From: Litoditis marina
Taxonomy: Eukaryota; Nematoda; Chromadorea; Rhabditida; Rhabditidae
DNA: 64,000 bases
Assembly: GCA_964036275.1 (NCBI GenBank)
Contig: OZ038433.1
Coordinates: 47,673,597 to 47,737,596, forward strand
Reading direction: 5' to 3'
Every line of letters starts with the position of its first letter. Position 1 is the stretch's first letter. Under the pieces are notes generated by a model that was given only the letters and a program-made list of their open reading frames with translations, did no database searches and had not been told where the DNA came from. The position numbers were made by a program, and so were the translations under genes. Positions 35,501 through 48,400 of this stretch are shown here, piece by piece.

Positions 35501-36393
35501 GTGGTAAAAGTCAATTTTGAAAAAAAAAAATAAAAAAAAAATCATATTTTTTAGGATCATATATCTTCTATAAGTAGTTACGTTATCCTCTATCGCATTA
35601 CACTGCTGTTTACCATGTTTTGCACCATCCGGGACTCGAACTCTCGAGCTCTCGCTTCTGAAGCGAGACACTTACCACTGCGCCACGCTGCTGATGTCGA
35701 AAGGCGCGCCACAATCGTATACGATTACAGGCGCGCTTCACTGTTCAGCGCTCACTATGGAATAACGTGAATGCGCCACGAGCCCTAACAAAAAACCTTA
35801 TACTTAAGCTCGTTCTACAGTAGCACTAATTCGATAGAAATTTTCTCATATTATGAATGTTCAGCACTTTCCTGCCTAGTTAGCGTACTACAGGTTTCTA
35901 CTAGCCTACGAGTAATTTACTACTAACTGTCTACGTGCTCATAATGCCTACAAATCACTGTGATTTAAATGCTGTGGAGATAATGTATCGTAAAAAGACT
36001 AGTTTCAGACTGCCAAAATGCATTTTTTAATTTTACGTCCGTATTTACTACTAGTTTTCTACCAGGATACCCCTACTCTACTACGAGAGTACTCCTCCTT
36101 TACTACTACTACTAGTTTACTACGAGTTTACCAGTAGTCCCATATTTCCTATGTTTCTAGGAACCTCATATTAATCGACAACAAGATGTACTGTTGACTT
36201 TCAACAGAAAAATAAAAGTATACAATACCTGAACATTGAGAATCCAACCGGAAAACGAGCGTATATCCTTTTTATTCGCACGAATTGCGATGAATATAGT
36301 GAGGAGACAGAGTACGGTGCCGACTACTCCTATTGCATAGAGAGCATAGATTTCTGCTCGGTGCTGGTCGTAAATGACCCAATCAAACCCCAT
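32599..36393 (-). CDS. Nematode seven-transmembrane chemoreceptor (Str-like)
   Basis: 318 aa in six exons, in transcription order 36393-36229, 34912-34790, 34365-34165, 33639-33442, 33106-33028, 32789-32599. Seven hydrophobic segments follow in order: YALYAIGVVGTVLCLLTIF; FAFLILTVLVAP; SSFILMFSASAVLLLFI; YIAIVIYIGACILILLGV; LMIVPIISCGLLAISLLA; FVPFICFCLTIVPVML; and the exon-6 segment with YPPLVN. The P-x(8)-P pattern of segment 6 and the YP-x-x-N of segment 7 fit the large nematode chemoreceptor superfamily (srh/sri/str groups). Which subfamily I cannot say. An acceptor (ctgttacag) sits 8-9 nt upstream of the ATG. The donor gtgccg after exon 5 is weak but restores phase. Ligand unknown. The first intron holds the CTACTAG/tRNA-like element. 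Confidence 0.8.
35345..36150. mobile_element. CTACTAG-rich element with a tRNA-like core
   Basis: Both ends consist of CTACTAGT/ACTAGTAG-type repeats partly in inverted orientation (CTACTAGTGAACTCCTACC near the left end; CTACTACTACTAGTTTACTA near the right). The A-rich centre contains a tRNA-like segment at 35622-35691. The exact ends are not resolved. Confidence 0.45.
35622..35691 (-). repeat. tRNA-like pseudogene
   Basis: Read on the minus strand it has a 7-bp acceptor stem with one mismatch, an A box (TGGCGCAGTGGTAAG), a perfect anticodon stem (CTCGC/GCGAG) around TTCAGAA, and a B box (GTTCGAGTCC). The T stem has three mismatches out of five. This suggests a tRNA-derived repeat, not a working tRNA. 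Confidence 0.5.
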
Positions 36394-36532
36394 TGTTTGA
36401 TCTGTAACAGAATAGAACTTGACACTTATTGGAAAACCAACACAACAAAATTAAATATCTCAAAATACCGAGCGAAAACGTTCCGAATGGTGACAGAAGT
36501 TTTGTTTCCGCGCTCTGAAGAAAGGCTTACGC

Positions 36533-36615
36533 TATACTAGAAGTAAAATGAATAGTCACAAGAAGTTAGCATTCTGATAGGACATCGTGCACTTTGTGAT
36601 GGTTCAATGTGATAG
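36533..36615 (-). mobile_element. TATACT MITE, truncated
   Basis: Left arm only: TATACTAGAAGTAAAATGAA through CGTGCACTTTGTGATGG. Confidence 0.6.
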
Positions 36616-36755
36616 AAAATGTTGAAATAAGGAGAGGTTGAAACTATTTTAGAACTTCTAAAATACAAATGGAAACTATCTACAAGGGGGTTTATATCTT
36701 GGTTCCTAAAGTTACATCGTTTCGAATAACGACCGGGAAGAGATGGAATATATAC

Positions 36756-36889
36756 TATACTGTTAATCAATTGCACAATCCCGTAAAACATATTAAATAC
36801 AGCAGAACTCAGAAACGTAGAAGGACAAAATGCACGATGCCTCATTAGAATGCTAACTTTGCGTGACTATCATTTTGGTTCTATTATAT
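36756..36889 (+). mobile_element. TATACT MITE copy
   Basis: From TATACTGTTAATCAATTG to TTTGGTTCTATTATA. Confidence 0.7.
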
Positions 36890-38645
36890 AACTACTTTCG
36901 CAGAATTTCGTATTCTGTGAAAATTTTCCAGGTCGACATTAGAAGAAATGATCTCAATCACTTTTTCATCTCTTGCTGTGACGTGCTAAGTGAGTAAGTT
37001 ATATAATGATATCTTAATCATATAGTGTAATCAGAAACGCCAATGCAAAATTACCACTTTGCGGGCTCTAATTCACTTTTTACAAGGAATCATTACTTCA
37101 ATCGGCTTCTGATGAAAAAGGAAACTTAAATAGTTTGTTAGATTAATTTCCGTGTTTGTTGATTAGATAGCTCAGAGTTCATATGTTGCCAACAAAAAAA
37201 TGATGGTGAGGGTATGCAAGTATAGTGAGATTGATCAAATTCCCACTGCAGTTTCATCTCGATTCACTCCATAGTGCTCAAATTCCGATTAGTATAATGT
37301 GATGGAGTATTGTCTGTAGATGTTGAAGAGAAGTAAGAACAGCGAAGTAACGGAGTCAAACTACAAACACAGTGGGATACAGTAGCCTACACCGTATGGG
37401 CTTGCGGAAAAAGGCGGACCCTACAATCCTAAAACTAGGTCTATCTAAAGTGCTGATCACACGCGTGGTCACGTGAAACGTGTACTGCACATTAACGTGG
37501 CAAGAAGCAAACATATTTTGAGATTTAGCGACAACTTGTTATTTAGCATGTTACTCCAGATTCTACAATTCGACAAATATGACCCAACTGAAAAAAACCA
37601 CCCTAACACAACTCTATTACATCCCTAGTAAAAAATCCTGTTTCGAGAAGCAGTGACTGTTGTAACATGAAGTTTGTAGGCGGGATTTCGGTAACGTGAC
37701 TTTACTGCAGGTAAATGTAGTATTAACCGTGAAAGCTCAAAGACCTAGCAGTTGATTAAAACTTCCATTGAGAGGTACTGAGGCGAGTACACCTCTACAA
37801 CTACTGATTAGTATATGGCCACTCTAAATCAGTTTTTGTGTACATAAAATGCATTCAAAACTAGAAAAATATTTTTCCCAGAACCAGCAGCAATGAGGCA
37901 AACTAGCAGCAGATAATGATAGACTAACTCTTTGAAATAAAATGGATACAAAATAGAATTGTAGTTTGCGTCATAGAGTTACATGCAACCGGAAATTATC
38001 CAGAAGTAACTTGTGTTCCTCAGCTTGTTCGTATTTCGAGAATTTCGAAGAGAACCTGAGTCTTATATAACGAATCGAAATTCATTGAATAGCCTTTTAT
38101 AGTAACACCAAACAACTATCAAAACATTTCGAGCTTCCTTCCTCATACTCTTGCAATCTTCAAAACTGTGAACTATTTTGTTCCAACCATCGTATTATCT
38201 TGCAGTCCCGAGCTTTTTATTCCCTGAAGGTTCAGTAGGCGATCCTTGCAACCAGCTTTGTAGAAGTTTAGTTGGATGAATGTTTTTTGTTGCATGCAAG
38301 ATATGTTTCAATGATTATAGGCAACTGTAACTCGCCATCTTGTAGTATCTGCGAAACATTTGAGTCAACCTAGAAAGTAACTATAATGATTGGTTATGAT
38401 TCGGAGCGAAAGTTGTATGATACGTAATGTAGAGGAAGTCATATTAAAACCAAAAGAATTAAAATCGTGAGATAGTACCAATACTAGAAGCTTTATGAAT
38501 ATTTTTCTTATAAAGGTGACAGAAGTTTCAATGAGAACACTTGTTTTTCGAGTTGTAGCTGCTTTTTTCTTGAATGTTTCACATTACATTTTGCTGGATC
38601 ATCATATGAGACCATTCACCTCTCTTTCTTGGTGTCTCTCTCCCT

Positions 38646-38777
<132 letters not shown>

Positions 38778-39437
38778 CGACAGCGTGCCAGTGTAGCTTC
38801 TTAGAGAATTAGAGCCGAAACGAACTACACTTATTTTTAAGTATAGTTAACTTTATTATATAATAGTAATTGAGATTCTCACCTATTTAATGTTAAGCGT
38901 TTTAGATATAATTAGTACTTTGACATAAGCCTAAGCAAAGTATATTGTTTTAATTTGTCTCGATCACTAATCCTCGACACCCGGTGGATGTGAGTGCAGA
39001 GAAATAGCACAGGTTGGACGAGACGCAGGTTGGAATGGGAGGCGGGATTTTCATGAGAACGGCGTCAGTTCTCCGGACATAACTTGTGCTGTACTCTCTG
39101 CAGCCCTGCCAACAAGGAAACGTTTGCAAGTTTAAAATAAGACATTCTTGTCATTTCACACGTAAAAGTATATAATTTACTGAGAAAATGTACAGAGTAA
39201 ACAATAAAAGACAAAATACGAATCTCTTCAAAAATCCTATCGAATTTCTTCAACATATCATGCCTGAAATAAAAATTAATTATGGTTGACACAAATTGTT
39301 GGTGATAGAGCGACTACTAATCAGAGAGTCACTCTGGTAATGATAGATTTCATTGAGATTTACAACTGAAAAATAATGAACTCTCATGAAATGCACTGGT
39401 GAATGAATCATAGTGTGAGAAGGGATGGGAGAGAAGT

Positions 39438-42400
39438 TTATTCCTGAAAAGCAAAACGCGCTATTCATTTGTATCTTCCATCTATTCTCTTACGAAAAGA
39501 CTGTGACATTCGCTTATGAAATAGTTACGAGGGAGAAAAGGGTAATCCTAAACCGCTATTGAAAATAGGCTTGAAACTTTAACGTTTGAGGCTTCTATGA
39601 TGAGAGTTGAGTTTAATGAATAACATTCCTCACTAAAGCAGCACATTATTATGAAGTGTTTGTGCGCAGTTTTTATATAAGTCGAGTGAAACATGCCAAC
39701 GATCCAATTTCCATGCGTGTGAGGATAAATCGATTGACATCTAACCTGCTCAACAAACGTCGTCGTTCTATGTTCTCTATTCTGTGTGTCTGCGTATACC
39801 GTAATCCCGTGATCTCGCAGACGTGAGAGGTCGTCGGCGGTGAAACCTTCAGGTGAAAGAGGAGCATCAACACTGGAACGGGGGGTCAGTGAAAGAGTTT
39901 TGACGCCAAGTCTGATAGAAAAAACCGTTGTGGAATGAAAAAGAGATAAACTGAACCGGAAGAATACAAACTTATAAGAATCCGTACAGGTCATGGAAAA
40001 ATTTATGTAGTGGTACATTGTATTTTCGGCTTCACAGCAACTAGTTCAGTGAAGAAAGCTCACTATTGGACTGCGACGAACCCACTTTAAACCTAACAAG
40101 TACTTTGCATAATCAAACCAGGATATTTAAAAGATTTTGTGGGAATTCTTCTGTTCTAGATTATGTAAATTTGACCGTACCATCAATTTATTTTATTCAT
40201 GAAGTTACTCTTTGTTCTAGAAGAGATTCAAGTGAGCCCCATTCACCACTTTTTGAAATAGAAAAGTCTTACATGTATCCGTTTACGTTATCGAACAACT
40301 TCGAAGTGCTCTTTTAAAAATTCACACTCAGCAAAAACGCGATTAAGAAAACCTGTTTCCTAATTTTCAGAACAAAATAAACAAAGTTTCACTCCACGTG
40401 CGAATGGAGGAAACTGTACCCTCTAACATAGATTTTAATTGAATAAGAAGTAAATGAAGCTCAACTCAGAAGAAGGTACTACTACAAAAATCTGTGACAT
40501 GTATGATGATCACCGCCTCGTAACGAAGCGACGTGAATGAATAAATATGTGAAATATGTGTAAAATGAAAAAAGAAGAGAGAAAGTCTTACGCCATTGTA
40601 TTCGTTCGGCTTCTGGTGTGGTTGATGAGCGCCTGTGCGAATACTTGGTTTCGAGAGTGATCACCACCAGCCTGAAAAATATTACAAATGAACAAAATTT
40701 GTAGTATTCGTGAAACATTCAGATCAAACAGGAATCGAAGACTAGAAATTGGCTCCGATCAACCTGAAACCGAATATTTTAAATAATATTTAAACTTTCT
40801 ATACTCTTGTGGTAACCATCGGTAAGTTTTCTGCTTGTGAAACTCTAGATTATCGAACTTCTCCTTTAATATTAATTTGAGGTAAGTTTTATCGAATTAT
40901 TAGAACTGGCCGAGAATTAGAACAATAGACAGTTACCCGGAAGCTTGTCGTATCCATGAAACATTTAGATGAGAAACGACTAGATTTTGGTTCCGATCAG
41001 TCCGAAACCGAGACAAGAAAGTATTTCGAGGGATACAATGATTCGCTAATAATAAAATATGTTCAAATTTCAAGAATATATTGCGCAAGTCTAGCTAATT
41101 CAAACACACCAACACACAACTACACCACTCCAAGTTATAGAATTCCCAAAACATTGAGATGTGGCTAGGAACTGACGCAAACATTGATTAGATCGATTGT
41201 ATATAAAATAGGTACTAGATCGAAACATTTGAACGAACCTTGACGAGTTCCTTGGCGTCTTCCATCTCCATCCGTTTGAACATTCGCACAATCTTTGTGT
41301 TGTCCATGCTCTTTAGGTTGTCTCTGTTGACCAGAAGACGTTTGATGTAGTTCGTATTGAAGTATTGGAAGCTGAAATATAGTATATAGTCGTTGCCAAC
41401 GGAAAGGCAGGAGTGCACTGTATATCTCAATTTCTGCTGTGTGCGGACAAATGTTTTCACATGCAAAGCCTGTCGGCTATGGATTGTCGTAATGCACTAG
41501 TATTAGTAATATTTTGCTCGCAGGTTCGACTCCGGGGAGAGACAAAAGTTTATAATACATGCACCCCCCCCCCCCCATAGGAAGATGGTGAGTAATACCA
41601 GAGTCCGTATAGGGGATAACCATATCAACCTTGGAATTTGAACTCGATACCCGCTATTATTCACGGATATGGACCGAAAAACAACGGGATCGAACTACAA
41701 ACACTGCGAGATGAATGAAAATACACCGTATTTAATACATACAGTAAATACAGTAAATACACGTGCAACCGCAGACTTTTAAACAGTTTTCCCCTACTCA
41801 ATCCTAACTTGTTCAAGCTAAAGGAGATCGTACAATGACCCGAATGGGTGAGCGTTGTACAACACCCTCTAGTACTTGTACTACACAGTTTTTGGTGAAA
41901 AACTGATAGTTTTGTTGTAATAGCGATAAAACAGCTAAAATAGTTGCAATGAAAGGTTGTATGTTCTATGATAATAAAACTGACGAGTCTCTCAACCAGT
42001 GATGTCCCCTGAAACCGGCTATGTCCTCCATTCCTGACATGGTGTAATCGATCAACTGAAATTATCGATTGAACTGAAATTATCGATTTTCACTTATTCT
42101 TTGCTGTGCGGCTCCTTCCATCGTCGGTTTTTTTTTCTCACAACAAAGATTGGAAAGATTGTGGTTAATCCTCTCTCTCCTCATTCACATAGTTGGGTTT
42201 TGTTACGCAATGGATAACAAAAAACTTTGGTAGATGAATATATATACTAACAACTTTATATTCGGTAAAACTATCTAGTTTTTGTTCATTCTGCATATGA
42301 ACATCCAATACGATAAGAGTGAAAGTTGGTTGGAAGAAAGGGTTATATAGTACTAGTCAAATCGTTACATGAGACATTGAAAACAGTTAAACCTCCCATG

Positions 42401-45400
42401 TATTCCACGTTTCACGTCTTAACCTCTAGTACACGTCGTGAAAAAACTATTCCTGCGCGTGAAACTCACTTCTTGATAGATGTGCTCGGTCATGTTCTTT
42501 CTGTGGACCTTCTTCTTTTCTACTTGAAGGAACTCGGCAACCGGCTTCAGAGTAATACCCTGAAAATACTATTGTGAACTACAGGGCTCTCCGATTACAT
42601 TACAGGCTCATAATGTGAAAGGAGGCATGTCAGTAAAATGTAAAAACCTCACAATGAAGAAACGTGCAGTGCAAATTTCCTCAATTGACACTGTTTTTGA
42701 TTGTATAACTGAACATGAAATCCACGTCATCTAGACTGAAACATTGGAGTGCGTTACCTGGAGGAAGACAGTGAAGTAGATGACGACGATGACACTGGTG
42801 ACGAACATGTTTTTGGCGGGGATTTCGGGCAACGCCACGACCAATCCATAGGCGATGGCACCGCGAAGACCACCAAAGGCCAGGATGAACTGGTCTACCT
42901 GCGAGAGAGCATATATTCACACTCAGGAACATTTGCCCGAATTTTCTGCGATTGGCGAAAGACGGGCTAAGAGTTTCACATGAGTACGATTATCACAACA
43001 TAGGATTTTTATTCAACCTCGCGTCTCTGGCTTTGCGTAATATTTTGCGACACTTGCATCCCACACGCAAGTCGAATAAAAAATAGGCGATGGTCGTTAA
43101 TACATCATTTAGAAAAATTTCCCATGTGATGAGTTTGTTTGGTACACAATTTTATTTTTCTGACTATTTCATTACTAGTGATCACTCTGAAATTTTTTTT
43201 CGAGTTTCGAGTCCGACTTGACTCGAAATTTTCGGAGTTTTTTCGAGACGAGTCGAGTTTTGAGTTCTAATTTAACAACCCTACAAACAACCGCCTCTTG
43301 ATCTACTTTTTCGTAAACAAACCTTTGTGAATTTGTGTACACGATACTTGTTGAGGAAGGCGCACATGACGACCACCCCCAGGGTACGGTAGACGAGGGC
43401 GAAGACTACGGTAAGGACGACGAAGGCGGAGTCCCAGTGGTGGTCGGACGAGACGGTCGACAGACCGAGAAACACGAAGATGACCGTCTCACTGGAGATG
43501 GAGAGGAACTGAAATGTTTCATGGTCAGTATATATGAGAGAAGAGAGAGGTGGATTAGGATACAGAGAGATTTGTGAAGGAGAGACAGAAAGTGGGAGTG
43601 AGAGAAAGATGTAAGAAAAAGAGAAGGAGAGAGAAATATGATAGAAAGAGAGAAAAAGAGCGAGAGAAGCTCAAATAAGAGTTTCATTACAGAGGTAGAA
43701 TGAAGAAAGGTCCCGTTAGCTTCCAGCTCGCTTGATGCGAAAACAACTGAAGTGTTTCACCTACTGGATAGATAGAGTTTCTCTATTGTTGACCAATGCA
43801 TTCTACTTTTAAATTGCAAATAAATAAGGAAATGTTGCTTTGAAATTCAATTGGTAATAAATTATATATTATCAACGAGGAGAAACCGTTAGAATCATTA
43901 TATGTAATGAGCATGTAATATCATGGTTCACTTGACTAGCTTTAGTTAAATTGATTAAGTTTAGTAAACTTGTTATAACAAACACTCGAACTAACCTTAA
44001 TTAGATAGTTTGTAGCCTTTAATGAATCTTCTTGTACATTCTCCTTCACGTACATTTTCATTGCCACCCCACAGAATACTACGCTGAAATTAATTAGCTG
44101 ATTTAGCATTTCTGAAACTAGCAGTGACGAAGCAAATAGAACTGTCATAAACAGTTTGTCTAAAACACTTGAATGCAGGTACTGTCGAATTGGAGAAAAC
44201 TCTACGGCTAAAAAATACGTAATGAGAGTATCAAAATTCCCAATACTTGCAGTAAAATATTAGTCTTTGTTATATTATTTTCATCACATGCAAGAAGATT
44301 TAGTACACTGAAAACGGTTTCAATAATTTGACCAACATGTTCTCCTCCATCGAAATACTGAAATAAATCATTTTTTAGTCAAACTGTTTGGATAACTGAA
44401 TTTTTGTTTACAAAAAAATAATTAAACTCACGCCAGAATACTTGAGAGTCCGAGCATTTCCGCCGTCAAATAGCAGGCATACGGCATTATGACAAGGAAA
44501 ATGGGATTCAGGATGGGGATGTCGCGGGTGTATCTGGAATGTATCATTCGGTACTTAATATAACTTCTATAGTAATCTTTCATAATCAGTACCATTTACT
44601 ATTTAGTATTTATAATATTTCCGTGGTTTCTGGTTATATTTGAAGACGTCTTTTCTTTGATTTGCTTTGTTCCGTCTACGATAGCGGTTTCGAAACACCA
44701 GTTCAGTCCTTAAAACATTTACGATAAACTACTTCACTACCGTTATATCGGAAGTTGCGATATGGAAAAATTTTGTGAATTACTTTAGACAGAAATTAAA
44801 GTTACAACTCCTTCCAATTTTCAGACACCGGTAACTTAAACCAGTAACGTTGTTCTTGTTTACTTGTTCATATTTGTTTGTGAGTGTTATGTGAAACGTT
44901 GATTGATAAACCCCATAAGGTTACAGCTTAAGTTCACCTGTTGAAACATTCCACTCATTTACATTATTGCATGCCAAAACAATGTAACTAGATTTGAACA
45001 GTTTAAAGTTATCTAATAAGTTGAATAACCTGGATTTTACTTTGAATTGGATTTGGAGTTTGGATTTTACTGTATTGGATTTGAAAACAACTGAATGGAT
45101 TCAACTAGTTACAAAAGCAGGCATTTTGTATCCTTATTCGACTTTCGCAACATTCAACTCACTTTGTGATGAAGGACAGTACGGCTGCATATATGATACC
45201 CAGAAGGACTCCTCCCACGGCGACGATGAAAAAGGCGAGGAATCCATTCACGTAGTCAATGGTGATCAGATTCTCGGCCCCGATCTCAGTGAAATCGTTG
45301 AACACACGATAGAACACCTGAATGTTTCACAGGACTCCACCCATTGTTGAGAACGGATCCATCTTATCCTTTTCAATCAAATGCTCGCTTTTATTCGAGA

Positions 45401-48400
45401 TTCTCACAACTTTTAGGACATGAACAATTGCGAAATTCTGTTATAATTTATGAAAACTGTAATTGCTGATTTGATATTCGAAGAATTTATATTTTGTTGT
45501 CTCTGCAGTTAAAAGAAGATTTTCGAAACGTGTTCAGCCATTTCTGCTGTATTCAAAGATCAAACTACTATTCAGTCTCTTCTCGTGTGTACCGGAGGTT
45601 TAGTGGAGGCTACGTTAGGACATCTCAATGTTTCAACCCTCATGGAATACGTTTTACATTGGAACCGTACCGAACAGAGAACAAGTGACTCACGACAGAA
45701 ACTCCATCGTTGAGAATCGATTCACCGAACACACTGATGAACAGAACATCATTCACCTGAAACATTGAACTGCTCTATGTTTCTTTTTCACAAAGAATGT
45801 CTTGCAATTCTTTATTCACAACGCTTCCAACGCATTCTAGAAAACAAAAGATACATTGTAATTTTATAAACTATCTATAATGTTCCATTGTCTACTAGTT
45901 TTGTTGCAATATGCCCCCCCCCCACCACGTGTAAATCGTTCAAATGTTTCATGTATTCGGTAGCGCGTGCGATATGCGTTGGCAGTGCCACTGTGGGCTG
46001 ATAACCGATTGTAAAGCAAGTAGCACTAGTGATTTATCATTTCGTTTACGCACTAAAACTATCGATTCGAACCCAACTATTTGCTTACGTGACTTTTACA
46101 GGTACATTTCTTAGTTTGGGTAAAAACATGTGAGTGTACAACAAAAATTGTGAGTACAGCGATATAAAACTCGGTGCACGTTTCACGTTTAGTTAATGTC
46201 CGTAACATTGATTCGAACTACGCACAACGACGTTTCACTAACATTATGGGAGGCGAACTCTGTGAAACACTTTGAACTAATTCAAGATATTGATTTCATT
46301 CAGAATAGAAAGATATAACATGATTCACTTCAATGGCAGTTAAAATAGCTAAGTATATCCCCCCTCTTTCATCGACCTATTGCTGTTGTTTTTCTTGCAG
46401 GTCGTCTTATCAGAACACACAGCTGCGACCCGATAAAAGTAGTAATTTGATTCGAAACGGAACTGTTATTGTCCTAGACAGAACTACGAAAAGTGTACAA
46501 TGACTCATAACAATAATCTTCCGCTCACATTTTCCCTTTCTGAAACCTTCGAATCCATTCAAAAGAACCCAAACAAACCAATACTAACCTGAACTCACGT
46601 GAAACGTGAGAGTGTGAATACAGTCATGCATTTGTCTGGCAATTTGTCCTAGGTTGTGCGACACAAATTCTGGTTAATATTTAGTTCATTTCAATGTTTC
46701 ACCGAAATTCCCACCCCAAGTTCCTCGAAAATGACGATAACTGCTACTGGGTCGACATCGCCAGCGACTGAACCGAACAGGAGTAGATGAGTGAGAGGCG
46801 TCTCAACCGAGAACAAACCAGTCAGAGAGATCACCCACAGCGAACAGCCTGCAATTTATACTGTCTGTGAAACACACAATAAAGTGAAACAAGTGAATCG
46901 GTCTGTCTCTAACTGGTCCTGTATATAGTCGTCGCCAACGGAAAGGCGAGAGGGTACTGTATATCTCACTTTCCGCTGTGTACGCACACATGTCCTCGAT
47001 TCCGAAGCTTGTTGGTTGTGTGCTCTAATAGCGCAGTGGTTAGGGCCCTGCTACGAAACTTTTGCTCGCAGGTTCGATTCCGGCGAGCGACAGAAATTCA
47101 TATGTTTGGCACACACTATATAGTACCATTGGAACATACATCTGCGGGAGCTAGTGCTAATTCAGATAGCTTACAGAAAACTTCTTTTCACTTAGAAAAG
47201 TAATGGAAAATCTGATAAAACTGTTTGCAGTGTGAACATATTAGTGAAGAGAAGAGATACGTGGGTGGTACGTTTCGAATGTAAATCGATGTTTATTACT
47301 TTATTGACGTAGTGCAAATGCACTCTTCGTTTCTCTGTATTCCAGCAGAGTGAAACTGTATTCTAAAGTTATGCCAAATCACTCTCAACAGCTTTAAACA
47401 ACTTTCCGAAAGTTTTTTCATTGTTTTTTACAAAAGAAACACACAGGACACTGTAAAACTTTGAGACATTGGTAGAGCTTTTGTTAAAGGGGCAAATCAT
47501 ATAGGTAACCAATACGTGCAAGGAAGAGTGACGAATGCCGATGTCTCGACACGTTCCACGTGACGACTTCCTTAACTTGTTGTATACTGCGAACTCACTC
47601 ATAGCCACAATGTTCCAGGTAGTTCCGAGGAGAGCGAAGCAGAGGATGGAGCCCAGGTTGTCGAAAAACTGTCGCGCCGGCATGAAATACCCTGGAAAAT
47701 GTTTTAGTTTTTAAATATTAGTTTTCATTTTAACCTGTTGGTTATTTTTTGAGAATCTCAAGAAAAAAGTTGTAGAAACGGATCGCATGAAGCAACGTTG
47801 AGATTATCCATTGACTTGAGTTAACACTATTTCAAGGCAGTAAAAAATTCAAAAAGAGATGTGTGAAACCTACCGGCATCGAAAACTAACGGTGGAAGAA
47901 GGTAAATGAAGAATACATGACTTTCTAGGAAAAATTCGCTCTGAAATTACACAAGTTAGAGAAAATGCAGAACCAATGTTTTAACACTGTTCTAGTGTTG
48001 CAGGAAGTCTATATATATCTAGAACAGACTATCTGATCTTAATGGAACCTAGCGACGGCACGTACCCTTGATACTCCCACAATATTGAAGAATATTCCGA
48101 TTATCAATCCGATCATAATAAGCAGGGCTGAATCAGGAAACATTTCCGTCAGATGTGGCACGGCGTTCAGAACTGGAAAACTTTCTGATTGTGAAGTTTA
48201 TTTTAAAAAGATACATAAATATAATACTGTAGAGATTTTTACATAGTTGGTGTGCATCAATTGGAATCAGGTACTGAGTCATAGGAAAATACTCCAAAAC
48301 TTTCTGTCGCAAGGTAATAACGTAAAGCACCCCTACTTTGCAATGAAAACGGAAAATCAACAGATGGGATCCACCTTTTTACGTAAACGTTTTTCAATAG

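Noticed and set aside
35622..35691. Functional tRNA with CAG anticodon
   Set aside because: Three of five T-stem pairs fail and a Leu tRNA would need a long variable arm. Treated as tRNA-derived.
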